Shown here: piece by piece, positions 1 through 7,248 of the stretch
Layout of the letters: each line of letters starts with the position of its first letter
Numbering within the stretch: the stretch's first letter is position 1
NCBI GenBank assembly: GCA_905213155.1
Contig: CAJMHI010000048.1
Span: 1 to 13,749, forward strand
Source of the DNA: an uncultured Acidaminococcus sp.
GTDB lineage: Bacteria > Bacillota > Negativicutes > Acidaminococcales > Acidaminococcaceae
Reading direction: 5' to 3'
DNA length: 13,749 nt
Program-made: the position numbers and the translations under genes
The notes under the pieces: generated by a model
Databases searched by the model: none
Seen by the model: the letters and a program-made list of their open reading frames with translations, nothing else
Told to the model about the DNA's origin: nothing

Positions 1-9
1 AGAAAGTAA

Positions 10-39
10 TTATGGGCTAAATTTTGCTTGATTTTTCAT
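10..39 (-). other. 9-codon ORF with good start signals (leader peptide or broken gene start)
   Basis: A short leftward reading frame begins with ATG at 39-37 and stops with TAA at 12-10, encoding MKNQAKFSP. It has a perfect AAGGAG ribosome binding site at 52-47, seven bases from the ATG. Upstream is a possible promoter: TTGAAA at 92-87, a 16-base gap, then GATAGT at 70-65. The signals look real, but the frame is too short for an ordinary protein. It may be a leader peptide, an upstream ORF, or the start of a gene broken by a stop or frameshift. The window ends before this can be decided. I do not recognise the peptide. Confidence 0.3.
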
Positions 40-124
40 AGCTGGTCTCCTTATACTAACAACGACTATCGTACAAACTTTTTCCCTTTCAAAAAATTTC
101 CGAATAAGCCCTATGACTTTTCAG

Positions 125-284
125 TTATTCACAAGGTTATCCACCAAATCCACAAAATTATCCACAGTTTCTGTGGATAATTTCAGTAAAACTCCTAAAT
201 CTTGTGTAAAACTTCGTTCATTATACCAAATCTAGAAACGCTTTGACATTATCCCCAGATTATCCACAGTCAAATTGGGGATAA
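125..284. promoter_or_regulatory. DnaA-box cluster downstream of gyrA
   Basis: The gene-free stretch 1-359 holds a dense group of DnaA boxes (consensus TTATCCACA or its complement TGTGGATAA). Perfect boxes are at 158-166 (+), 172-180 (-) and 260-268 (+). Near matches are at 125-133 (TTATTCACA), 137-145 (TTATCCACC), 249-257 (TTATCCCCA) and 276-284 (TGGGGATAA). The pair 158-180 forms a 10-bp inverted repeat around TTT. The cluster lies past the gyrA terminator, so it is not a gyrA promoter element. It could be part of the origin, a DnaA titration or reactivation site, or the control region of a leftward gene beyond the edge. Confidence 0.75.
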
Positions 285-304
285 CTTTCATCCTTTAATA
301 AAAA

Positions 305-346
305 AAGAAGAACGAAGAACAGGATTTGCTGTTTTTCGTTCTTCTT
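305..346 (-). terminator. Intrinsic terminator after gyrA
   Basis: A 12-bp perfect outer stem pairs 305-316 with 335-346. A further 5-bp inner stem (318-322 with 329-333) closes a 6-base loop, with one G-U type pair between the two. On the minus strand the hairpin is followed at once by a run of five T (304-300). It lies 14 bases past the gyrA stop and probably ends the long dnaN-to-gyrA transcript. The stem is AT-rich but long. Confidence 0.8.
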
Positions 347-359
347 CTCTCATAACCAA

Positions 360-2855
360 TTATTCCTCATCCGCTACTGTGTTCACAATGGCAACAGCAG
401 CTACCTGATCGCCCGGTTCCAGATCCATGAGTTTTACCCCTTGGGCATTGCGTCCATAGCTGGAAATATCCGCAGCATTCATCCGGATGATAATGCCAGC
501 GGCAGAAATAAGCAAAATTTCCTGGGAAGCATCCACCATCTTGGAGCCCACAATCAGGCCCGTCTTATCCGTGACTTTCAGGTTGATAATCCCTTTGCCG
601 CCCCGGCTTTGCAACCGATACTCGGAAATTTCCGTGCGTTTTCCCTGTCCTTTATCCGTAACAGTCAGCACATCGCCTTCGCTGGTTTCGCAGCTGTCCA
701 TGGACACCACGCTGTCATGCGGCCGCAGGCTGATGCCTTTCACGCCATGGCTGGTGCGCCCCATGGGCCGCACATCCTGTTCCTCAAAATGGATGGCATA
801 GCCGTCCCGGGTTGCCAGGAGAATATTATTATGGCCGCTGGTCAGTTTTACATCAATCAGTTCTTCCCCTTCATCCAAATTGATGGCAAACAATCCGCCT
901 TTACGGGCAGAACGGAATTCCTGTACACTGGTCCGCTTTACAATCCCCTTATTGGTGGCCATGAAGAGGAATTTATCTTCATCGGCGCTGATCCCGCTTT
1001 TTACAGCGATAACCGCATTGATCTTTTCATTTTCTTCCAGAGACAGCAAGTTACGGATATAGGTTCCCTTAGCCGCCTTGCTGGCTTCAGGAATCTCATA
1101 CCCCTTCTGCCGGTACACACGGCCCCGGTTAGTAAAGAAGAGAATGTTGTCATGGGTGCTGGCCATCAGCAGATGCTCCGAAAAATCACCCTTCACCTGG
1201 TTATTTTCCTTGACGATTTTTCCGCTGCCGGCCTTGACGCCGCGCCCTCCCCGGTTCTGGTTCCGGAAATTGGTCAGTGCCTGGCGTTTGATATAGCTCT
1301 GATGGCTAATGGTAATCACGACGTCTTCTTCTGCAATCAAATCTTCCGCATCCAGTTCGCCGGAATCCGGTACAATGGAAGTTCTCCGGGCATCCCCAAA
1401 GCGTTTCTTTTCATCTAGCAAGTCTTCCCGGGCAATTCCCATAATTTTATGGGGATCGGACAAGACGTCTTCCAGATAGGCAATGGTGGCCATGACTTCT
1501 TTATATTCATCCTCAATTTTCTGCCGTTCCAATCCGGTCAGGCGTTGCAGACGCATATCCAAAATCGCCTGTGCCTGCCGATCGGTGAGGCTGAATTTTT
1601 CCATCAAGGCTTGTTTGGCCACATCACCATTGGCACTTTGCCGGATCGTTGCAATCACAGCATCCAGATGATCCAGCGCAATTTTGAGACCTTCCAAGAT
1701 ATGCGCCCGGTCTTTGGCTTTGCGCAGTTCATACTGGCATTTCCGGGTAATGACATCCTGTTGGTGCTGCAGATAGTATTCCAGAATCTGTTTCAGGTTC
1801 AGCACCCGGGGATGGCCATTAACCAGCGCCAGCATAATAATCCCAAAAGAATCCTGGAGCTGGGTATGCTTGTACAACTGGTTCAGCATCACTTCCGGCA
1901 CGACATCGCTGCGCAGTTCAATAACGATCCGCATGCCCTTCCGATCGGATTCATCCCTAAGGTCGGTAATGCCTTCCAGGGTTTTATCCTGCACCAGTTT
2001 GGCAATATTTTCAATCAGCCGTGCCTTGTTGACCTGATAGGGGATCTCCGTCACCACAATCCGGTTTTTATTCTTTGGCATGGGCTCCACATGGGCCTTA
2101 GCCCGTACCTTCACCACGCCGCGTCCGGTAGTATAGGCTTGCCGGATACCGCTCTGCCCTAAAATTTTAGCGCCGGTAGGAAAATCCGGTCCTTTAATGC
2201 AGGTCATCAGCTGAGCAACAGTAGCGTCAGGATGATCAATCAGCATGACGCAGGCATCCACCACTTCACCCAGATTATGCGGAGGAATATTGGTTGCCAT
2301 CCCTACCGCAATCCCTGCGGATCCATTGATTAAGAGCGCAGGCACTTTCGCCGGCAGCACAGTGGGTTCCTTCAGGGATTCATCGTAGTTAGGGATGAAA
2401 TCCACCGTCTCTTTCTCAATATCCTGCAGCATCTCCACGGCAATCTTGCCCATACGGACTTCCGTATACCGCATAGCTGCCGGAGGATCCCCATCCACAC
2501 TGCCGAAGTTCCCATGGCCGTCCACCATGAGATACCGGGTAGAAAAATCCTGTGCCAGGCGTACAATGGCGTCGTAAACAGAGAAATCCCCGTGGGGATG
2601 ATACTTACCTAAAACATCCCCGACGATACGGGCGCTTTTCTTATAGGCTTTATTGGGGAGCATGCCGGCTTCATTCATGGCATACAAAATCCGCCGGTGC
2701 ACTGGTTTTAACCCATCCCGCACATCCGGCAGGGCCCGCTGCACGATAACGCTCATGGCGTAATCAATATAGGATTTTTGCATCTCCTCTTCTACATACA
2801 CAGGGATAACTTTCCCTGCTGTGATGGTCTGCTTATCATTTTGCTGATCATCCAC
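360..2855 (-). CDS. gyrA: DNA gyrase subunit A
   Basis: This is the 831-residue breakage-reunion subunit of DNA gyrase, which with GyrB introduces negative supercoils in the cytoplasm. The N-terminal topoisomerase IIA core shows the catalytic tyrosine Y130 in AAMRYTE. The C-terminal DNA-wrapping domain carries a GyrA box, QNRGGRG, near residue 530, which favours gyrase over topoisomerase IV ParC. The start is GTG at 2855: an AAGGAG site at 2870-2865 sits nine bases upstream and overlaps the stop of the preceding gene, suggesting translational coupling. The nearby ATG at 2851 is out of frame. The quinolone-resistance region reads HPHGDFSVYD: residue 91, equivalent to E. coli Ser83, is Phe (codon TTC), a substitution linked to fluoroquinolone resistance in other bacteria. 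The acidic residue equivalent to Asp87 (D95) is kept. Confidence 0.98.
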   Translation of the reverse strand: MDDQQNDKQTITAGKVIPVYVEEEMQKSYIDYAMSVIVQRALPDVRDGLKPVHRRILYAMNEAGMLPNKAYKKSARIVGDVLGKYHPHGDFSVYDAIVRLAQDFSTRYLMVDGHGNFGSVDGDPPAAMRYTEVRMGKIAVEMLQDIEKETVDFIPNYDESLKEPTVLPAKVPALLINGSAGIAVGMATNIPPHNLGEVVDACVMLIDHPDATVAQLMTCIKGPDFPTGAKILGQSGIRQAYTTGRGVVKVRAKAHVEPMPKNKNRIVVTEIPYQVNKARLIENIAKLVQDKTLEGITDLRDESDRKGMRIVIELRSDVVPEVMLNQLYKHTQLQDSFGIIMLALVNGHPRVLNLKQILEYYLQHQQDVITRKCQYELRKAKDRAHILEGLKIALDHLDAVIATIRQSANGDVAKQALMEKFSLTDRQAQAILDMRLQRLTGLERQKIEDEYKEVMATIAYLEDVLSDPHKIMGIAREDLLDEKKRFGDARRTSIVPDSGELDAEDLIAEEDVVITISHQSYIKRQALTNFRNQNRGGRGVKAGSGKIVKENNQVKGDFSEHLLMASTHDNILFFTNRGRVYRQKGYEIPEASKAAKGTYIRNLLSLEENEKINAVIAVKSGISADEDKFLFMATNKGIVKRTSVQEFRSARKGGLFAINLDEGEELIDVKLTSGHNNILLATRDGYAIHFEEQDVRPMGRTSHGVKGISLRPHDSVVSMDSCETSEGDVLTVTDKGQGKRTEISEYRLQSRGGKGIINLKVTDKTGLIVGSKMVDASQEILLISAAGIIIRMNAADISSYGRNAQGVKLMDLEPGDQVAAVAIVNTVADEE

Positions 2856-2868
2856 GGTATCACGCTCC

Positions 2869-3630
2869 TTATTTCAAAAACAGATCATACACCTGCTTGC
2901 CTATGAGCAGCACGGTAACGATCAGATACAGAATGCGAATATAGGCCACGCCTTTTTTGATAGCTACCTTGGCGCCCAGGCGCGCTCCTGCAATTTCTAT
3001 AATCCCCATAGGCACGGCATAAGGAAGATACACCGTCCCCAGGAGTAAAAAAGCCACTAAACCGCCGATATTGCTGGCAAGGTTCAACGCTTTGGTATTG
3101 CCCGCTGCCGTAACAAAATTATATCCAAAGGATAAAAAGCCAAAAATCAGAAAGGAACCGGTTCCTGGTCCAAAAAAGCCATCATACATGCCCAGGCACC
3201 AGGCCATAAGTGCAATGCCAAGAGCCATGGACCGGGTCATGGTGGTCATAGTGCTGACTCCGTCCCATTTTTTCTTTTTATACGTATAGACCGCAACCCC
3301 GATCAGTGCCAGTACCACAATATACCGCAGCACAATTTCCGGTATTAAATAAGCAATATACGCACCAAAAGCACTGCCCACTGCAGACAGCAGCATCATT
3401 TTTAAGATTTTCCGGTCCACGCAGCCGCTACGGGAAAAAGTATAAAAGCTGGTCACTGCCCCGGCCGCTGCCGCTAGTTTATTAGAACCCAGCACATAGG
3501 ACATGGGAAGGCCCGTAGTCATAAAAGCCGGCAGGGTAATGAGCCCCCCGCCGCCGACTGCGCCGTCAATAAATGACCCTACAAAACCAGCCACAAGCAA
3601 AAACAGCAGGTGATCCCACTGAAATTCCAT
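2869..3630 (-). CDS. TauE/SafE family membrane permease
   Basis: This 253-residue hydrophobic protein belongs to the TauE/SafE (former DUF81) family of inner-membrane permeases, several of which are linked to export of sulfite or other small anions. It shows the family's internal duplication: an N-terminal half with DGAVGGGGLITLPAF and a second half with DGFFGPGTGSFLIFGF, each glycine-rich and next to membrane helices; around seven to eight helices are likely. I chose ATG at 3630 because AAGGAG at 3644-3639 lies eight bases upstream. A longer in-frame TTG start at 3648 lacks a better site. Its ribosome binding site overlaps the thiN stop, so it is coupled to thiN, and its own stop overlaps the gyrA ribosome binding site. 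The substrate cannot be read from the sequence. Confidence 0.9.
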   Translation of the reverse strand: MEFQWDHLLFLLVAGFVGSFIDGAVGGGGLITLPAFMTTGLPMSYVLGSNKLAAAAGAVTSFYTFSRSGCVDRKILKMMLLSAVGSAFGAYIAYLIPEIVLRYIVVLALIGVAVYTYKKKKWDGVSTMTTMTRSMALGIALMAWCLGMYDGFFGPGTGSFLIFGFLSFGYNFVTAAGNTKALNLASNIGGLVAFLLLGTVYLPYAVPMGIIEIAGARLGAKVAIKKGVAYIRILYLIVTVLLIGKQVYDLFLK

Positions 3631-3635
3631 CAAGG

Positions 3636-4334
3636 TTACTCCTTCCAAGTTCCGTAGATGCCCACCCAGCCACTGGTGCAGGATACAGAAAGTACAGGCT
3701 CTGTCATTTTATTGCTGATACTATAGGAAAATTGCTCCTGCCGTAGCACCGCCTCCTGCAAAGGCCAGCGCACACCGGAAATACTCACCTTAGCGGTTTC
3801 AGTAAAGGGCAAAAGGCTTACAGCCTGGGGTAATTTTTTTGCGACTTGCCAGGATAGCTGCTCTCCTTCACCCAAAAAGCACAGCACTTCCTGTTCATCC
3901 GCTAAAATTACAATCCCACCTTTTTTTGCATACGGAAGAAGTGTAAATAGATTCCCCAGCAGATGATCAGCACGGCCGCCCCAAACGCCGGAGACAATCA
4001 CCGTCAGATGCGGCTCCAGATCCTGTACCACCAGTGCCAGATCCGTATCATCCTTATTCACCGGATAGGTCTTTGCCTTGGCGCCTTTACGGACAAATTC
4101 ATCCCAAGCGCCCGGCCTGGCGCTGTCTCTGTCCCCATACAAAAAGCTGGGCAAAATTCCAGCTTTTTTCAAATGGTCCGCACCCCGGTCCACTGCATAA
4201 ACAGGATAATCACCTGCCGCTTTTCGCAGCCATACAGGATCCGGGCGCCTGCCTCCTGCCGTGAGGAAAACCGGCAAACCGGTTGTATGGGGATACACAA
4301 TATCTACTTGTGGCAGCGCAATGGTCGTTCCCAT
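3636..4334 (-). CDS. thiN: Thiamine pyrophosphokinase
   Basis: This 232-residue protein is probably thiamine pyrophosphokinase, which transfers pyrophosphate from ATP to thiamine to make the cofactor thiamine diphosphate. Family landmarks appear in order: AVDRGADHL and LYGDRDS (usual ADGGA and GDFDS patterns), DDTDLALVV (usual KDxTDxxxA), GVWGGRADHLLGNL (usual GGRxDHxLAN), and a C-terminal SVSCTSGWVGIY resembling the thiamine-binding beta domain. The ATG at 4334 follows AAGGAG (4345-4340) that overlaps the gyrB stop. A 37-residue extension precedes the conserved core. The first motif has Arg where Gly is common, but the fold signature is otherwise intact. Its place between gyrB and gyrA is unusual and says nothing about function. 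Confidence 0.88.
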   Translation of the reverse strand: MGTTIALPQVDIVYPHTTGLPVFLTAGGRRPDPVWLRKAAGDYPVYAVDRGADHLKKAGILPSFLYGDRDSARPGAWDEFVRKGAKAKTYPVNKDDTDLALVVQDLEPHLTVIVSGVWGGRADHLLGNLFTLLPYAKKGGIVILADEQEVLCFLGEGEQLSWQVAKKLPQAVSLLPFTETAKVSISGVRWPLQEAVLRQEQFSYSISNKMTEPVLSVSCTSGWVGIYGTWKE

Positions 4335-4343
4335 GCTGTCTCC

Positions 4344-6284
4344 TTAAAAGTCCAGATTGGTTACTTTCCCGGCATTTTCCTCAATGAATTTGCGCCGGGG
4401 TTCCACTTTATCCCCCATAAGCACGGAGAAAACGGAATCCGCCGTAGCAGCATCTTCCAGTTGCACCTGGAGCACCGTCCGTTTAGAAGGATCCATAGTG
4501 GTTTCCCAAAGCTGTTCCGGGTTCATTTCCCCAAGGCCCTTATAACGCTGTACATAGGGATTATTCTGCCGCCCCACTTCGTCCAGCCGTTGCTGCAGCT
4601 GTTCATCACTGTAGGCATAGGTATGTTTCTTTCCGGTACGAATGAGATACAACGGCGGTTGCGCAATAAACACATTGCCATGGACAACCAGCGGTTTCAT
4701 ATACCTATAGAAGAAGGTCAGCAGCAAAGTTCGAATATGGGCCCCGTCCACATCCGCATCGGTCATGATAATAATTTTTCCATAGCGCAGTTTCTCTACG
4801 TCAAATTCTTCTCCGATGCCGCAGCCAAAGGCGGTAATCATGGCCCGAATTTCCTGGGAATTAAGCATTTTGTCCAGTCTGGCTTTTTCCACATTCAGGA
4901 TCTTGCCCCTCAGGGGTAAAATTGCCTGGAAATTCCGGTCCCTGCCCTGCTTGGCACTGCCGCCAGCAGAGTCCCCTTCTACCAGATAAATTTCGGTTTC
5001 TTCCGCATTTTTACTGGTACAATCGGCTAGTTTTCCGGGCAGGCTGCTGACTTCCAACGCCGATTTACGCCGCGTCAAATCTCTGGCTTTGCGGGCTGCT
5101 GCTCTGGCACGGCTGGCCATGACCGCTTTATCAATGATTTTTTTGGCTACAGGCGCATTTTCTTCAAAGTACTCGGTCAGGGCATCCGTCACCATGTTAT
5201 CCACTATGCCCCGGACTTCACTGTTGCCCAGTTTGGTCTTGGTCTGTCCCTCAAACTGGGGTTCCCGTACTTTCAGGCTCAAGACACAGGTCAGCCCTTC
5301 CCGCACATCATCCCCGGACAAATTTTCTTCGTTGTCTTTTAACAGACCATTTTTCCGGGCGTAATCATTGATGCACCGGGTCAAAGCCTGTTTCAGCCCG
5401 GCCAGGTGGGTGCCGCCTTCTTCCGTATTGATATTATTCACGAAGGTCAGGATATTTTCCGTATAGGCATCGGTATACTGCAGGGCCACTTCCACAATGG
5501 TGTCCTGCCGCTCCCCTTCCACATAGACCGGTTTAGCATGAAGGGGTTCCTTCCCCTGGTTTAAAAATTCCACAAAGGACACAATGCCCCCTTCGTAGTG
5601 GAAGATTTCATCTGCCCCGCTGCGTTCGTCGGTCAGCTGGATTTTCACGCCCTTATTCAAAAACGCCAGTTCCCGAATCCGCCGTTTCAGGGTATCGTAA
5701 CTATATACCGTTTCCGTGAAAATAGAAGCATCCGGCCAGAACGTTACGCTGGTTCCTGTTTCCGTTTCCGGACAGCTGCCGATTATATGCAGGGGCTTAG
5801 TGGTTTTGCCTTTGGCAAATTCGATTTCATACACTTTGCCGTTTTTCTTAACTTCCACCACCATACGCTGGCTCAGTGCATTGACGCAGGATACCCCGAC
5901 GCCGTGCAGGCCGCCGGATACTTTATACCCACCGTCCCCAAATTTACCGCCGGCATGGAGCACCGTCATAACCACTTCAATAGCAGGCTTACCCACTTTG
6001 TGCATTTCTACTGGAATGCCTCGGCCATTATCCGTAACGGTAATGCTGTTATCCGCGTGAATACGCACATGGATATGGTCGCAATACCCGGCCAATGCCT
6101 CATCAATACTATTATCAATGACTTCATAGACCAGATGGTGCAAACCTCTGGCGCTAATGCTTCCGATATACATACTAGGCCGTTTGCGTACAGCTTCCAG
6201 CCCTTCCAATACCTGAATCTGGGCAGCGCCATAGGCACCGTGCACAGCAATTTCCTCTTCAATGGTTTGTTCTTTTTTCGCCAT
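4344..6284 (-). CDS. gyrB: DNA gyrase subunit B
   Basis: This 646-residue protein is the ATPase subunit of gyrase, of the short form typical of Gram-positive lineages. The GHKL ATPase domain is clear: EVIDNSIDEALAG (catalytic Glu, ATP/Mg Asn), DNGRGIPV, and the glycine-rich lid around GGGYKVSGGLHGVG-type residues. The TOPRIM domain shows EGDSAGGSAKQGRDR, PLRGKILNVEKA and MTDADVDGAHIRTLLL. The C-terminal QRYKGLGEMNPEQLWETTMDP motif completes the GyrA-interacting tail. The ATG at 6284 has a GGGAGG site six bases upstream. It starts 20 bases after the remB-like gene and runs into thiN, so it is probably expressed from the upstream dnaN or dnaA promoters; I see no separate promoter. Confidence 0.98.
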   Translation of the reverse strand: MAKKEQTIEEEIAVHGAYGAAQIQVLEGLEAVRKRPSMYIGSISARGLHHLVYEVIDNSIDEALAGYCDHIHVRIHADNSITVTDNGRGIPVEMHKVGKPAIEVVMTVLHAGGKFGDGGYKVSGGLHGVGVSCVNALSQRMVVEVKKNGKVYEIEFAKGKTTKPLHIIGSCPETETGTSVTFWPDASIFTETVYSYDTLKRRIRELAFLNKGVKIQLTDERSGADEIFHYEGGIVSFVEFLNQGKEPLHAKPVYVEGERQDTIVEVALQYTDAYTENILTFVNNINTEEGGTHLAGLKQALTRCINDYARKNGLLKDNEENLSGDDVREGLTCVLSLKVREPQFEGQTKTKLGNSEVRGIVDNMVTDALTEYFEENAPVAKKIIDKAVMASRARAAARKARDLTRRKSALEVSSLPGKLADCTSKNAEETEIYLVEGDSAGGSAKQGRDRNFQAILPLRGKILNVEKARLDKMLNSQEIRAMITAFGCGIGEEFDVEKLRYGKIIIMTDADVDGAHIRTLLLTFFYRYMKPLVVHGNVFIAQPPLYLIRTGKKHTYAYSDEQLQQRLDEVGRQNNPYVQRYKGLGEMNPEQLWETTMDPSKRTVLQVQLEDAATADSVFSVLMGDKVEPRRKFIEENAGKVTNLDF

Positions 6285-6304
6285 ACATAACCTCCCGAAT
6301 CCGC

Positions 6305-6533
6305 TTACCGTTTCCGCAGGGTTCTGGTGGAAATCCCTGACAGAATAATTTTATCTTTGGTGACCACACAACTGGACGGGGAGAAATGATCCGTCAAATC
6401 AATCACCTGGTTCTTTTCCATTTTGGGCCGAAGAAAAAAAACGGTATATATTCGTGCGCTTATTGCGGATATCAAAAATCCCAATAAGTTCATCTTCCCG
6501 AACGACGACATTATTTCCTACGTGCAGGTACAT
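6305..6533 (-). pseudogene. remB: DUF370 (RemA/RemB, YaaB-like) gene with apparent one-base frameshift
   Basis: The position between recF/DUF721 and gyrB matches yaaB (remB) of Bacillus, a small DNA-binding regulator of biofilm genes. ATG at 6533 is preceded by AAAGGGA. The first frame reads MYLHVGNNVVVREDELIGIF and continues to NIYRFF, typical of the family N-terminus. The C-terminal half (LRPKMEKNQ...VVTKDKIILSGISTRTLRKR), also typical, lies in another frame. The switch is at a run of eight A on the plus strand (6434-6441). With seven, a 75-residue protein would result, the normal family size; as written, translation stops after 44 residues. Possible causes are a sequencing error, a real inactivating slip, phase variation, or transcriptional slippage. 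The start overlaps the DUF721 gene end by 23 bases. Confidence 0.75.
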
Positions 6534-7248
6534 ATTGCTTTCCCTTTCTTTTCTTCTCCACCATGCGTTCTACCTGGTCTTGCTCCAACTGGTCCGGCGT
6601 CCATCCCTTAGCCAGCATCACTGCAAAGGCTTTGGCATCTAACGGTGCTTCCTCCTGCAAGGCTTCGTTCCATGCCCACTCCTCTAATACCGCTTTAACG
6701 TCAGTAAAAAGTATTTTATCACACTCCACCTGCGTCCGGCAATTTTCATAGCTACACCAGGGCATTTCCAGAAGAATCCGGCGGATTTTCTGACGGATAT
6801 CCTGCACCTTTTGGCGCTGGCAGGCAGAGCACAGGGGTTCATCCCCGATGAGCGGCACGCCGCAGATGGGGCAGAGCCTTTTTTCATCCACTTTAGGGAT
6901 AAAGGGCTGCTCGTTAGGCGGGGTATCCGCCGGGATTACCATTTCCCCTAGATAACATTTTACACGGGTAATCCGGCGGGGGACTTTTTCTTTCTCAGGG
7001 TTTCCCGCCAACAGGCGATTCAACTGTAACAGCAATTTTCCCTGCATCATCATCAAATGAGCAGACCAAGTGGGATGATCCGTGTGAATATATAAAACGC
7101 CCTCCTTCAGCCGGTAGGGCTGGGAATGCGGGGCTGCGGCAGGCCCTACAATGCTTTCCCAATGGGCTCTTAGCACATGGAGCATAAACTGTGCCTTGGC
7201 CCAGGGCGTTTTAAAAACCTGGAGCACCAGTTTTTCGGAATCCTTCAT
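6511..7248 (-). CDS. DUF721 (DciA-like) protein with zinc ribbon
   Basis: This 245-residue protein begins with a DUF721-type domain (about residues 10-100: hydrophobic helices with W30, then LYIHTDHPTWSAHL and LLLQLNRLL). DUF721 includes DciA, a replicative helicase operator found in many bacteria, and such genes often follow recF. A four-cysteine zinc ribbon follows (C116, C119, C130, C133). The rest is a helical, charged region ending in a lysine/arginine-rich tail. The ATG overlaps the recF stop (ATGA, four bases), so the two are translationally coupled. A link to helicase loading is inference; the ribbon and tail are beyond the minimal domain. Bacillus has no such gene here, and its yaaA (between dnaN and recF) is missing in this window. 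Confidence 0.75.
   Translation of the reverse strand: MKDSEKLVLQVFKTPWAKAQFMLHVLRAHWESIVGPAAAPHSQPYRLKEGVLYIHTDHPTWSAHLMMMQGKLLLQLNRLLAGNPEKEKVPRRITRVKCYLGEMVIPADTPPNEQPFIPKVDEKRLCPICGVPLIGDEPLCSACQRQKVQDIRQKIRRILLEMPWCSYENCRTQVECDKILFTDVKAVLEEWAWNEALQEEAPLDAKAFAVMLAKGWTPDQLEQDQVERMVEKKRKGKQYVPARRK

Noticed and set aside
441..1418. 325-codon open frame on the plus strand
   Set aside because: It lies wholly antisense to gyrA, has no ribosome binding site, and its composition follows the gyrA codons.
3963..4919. 318-codon open frame on the plus strand
   Set aside because: It spans antisense of thiN and gyrB, two genes with clear family motifs; it is a shadow.
5598..6290. 230-codon open frame on the plus strand
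   Set aside because: Antisense to the gyrB ATPase domain; no start signals or recognisable domain.
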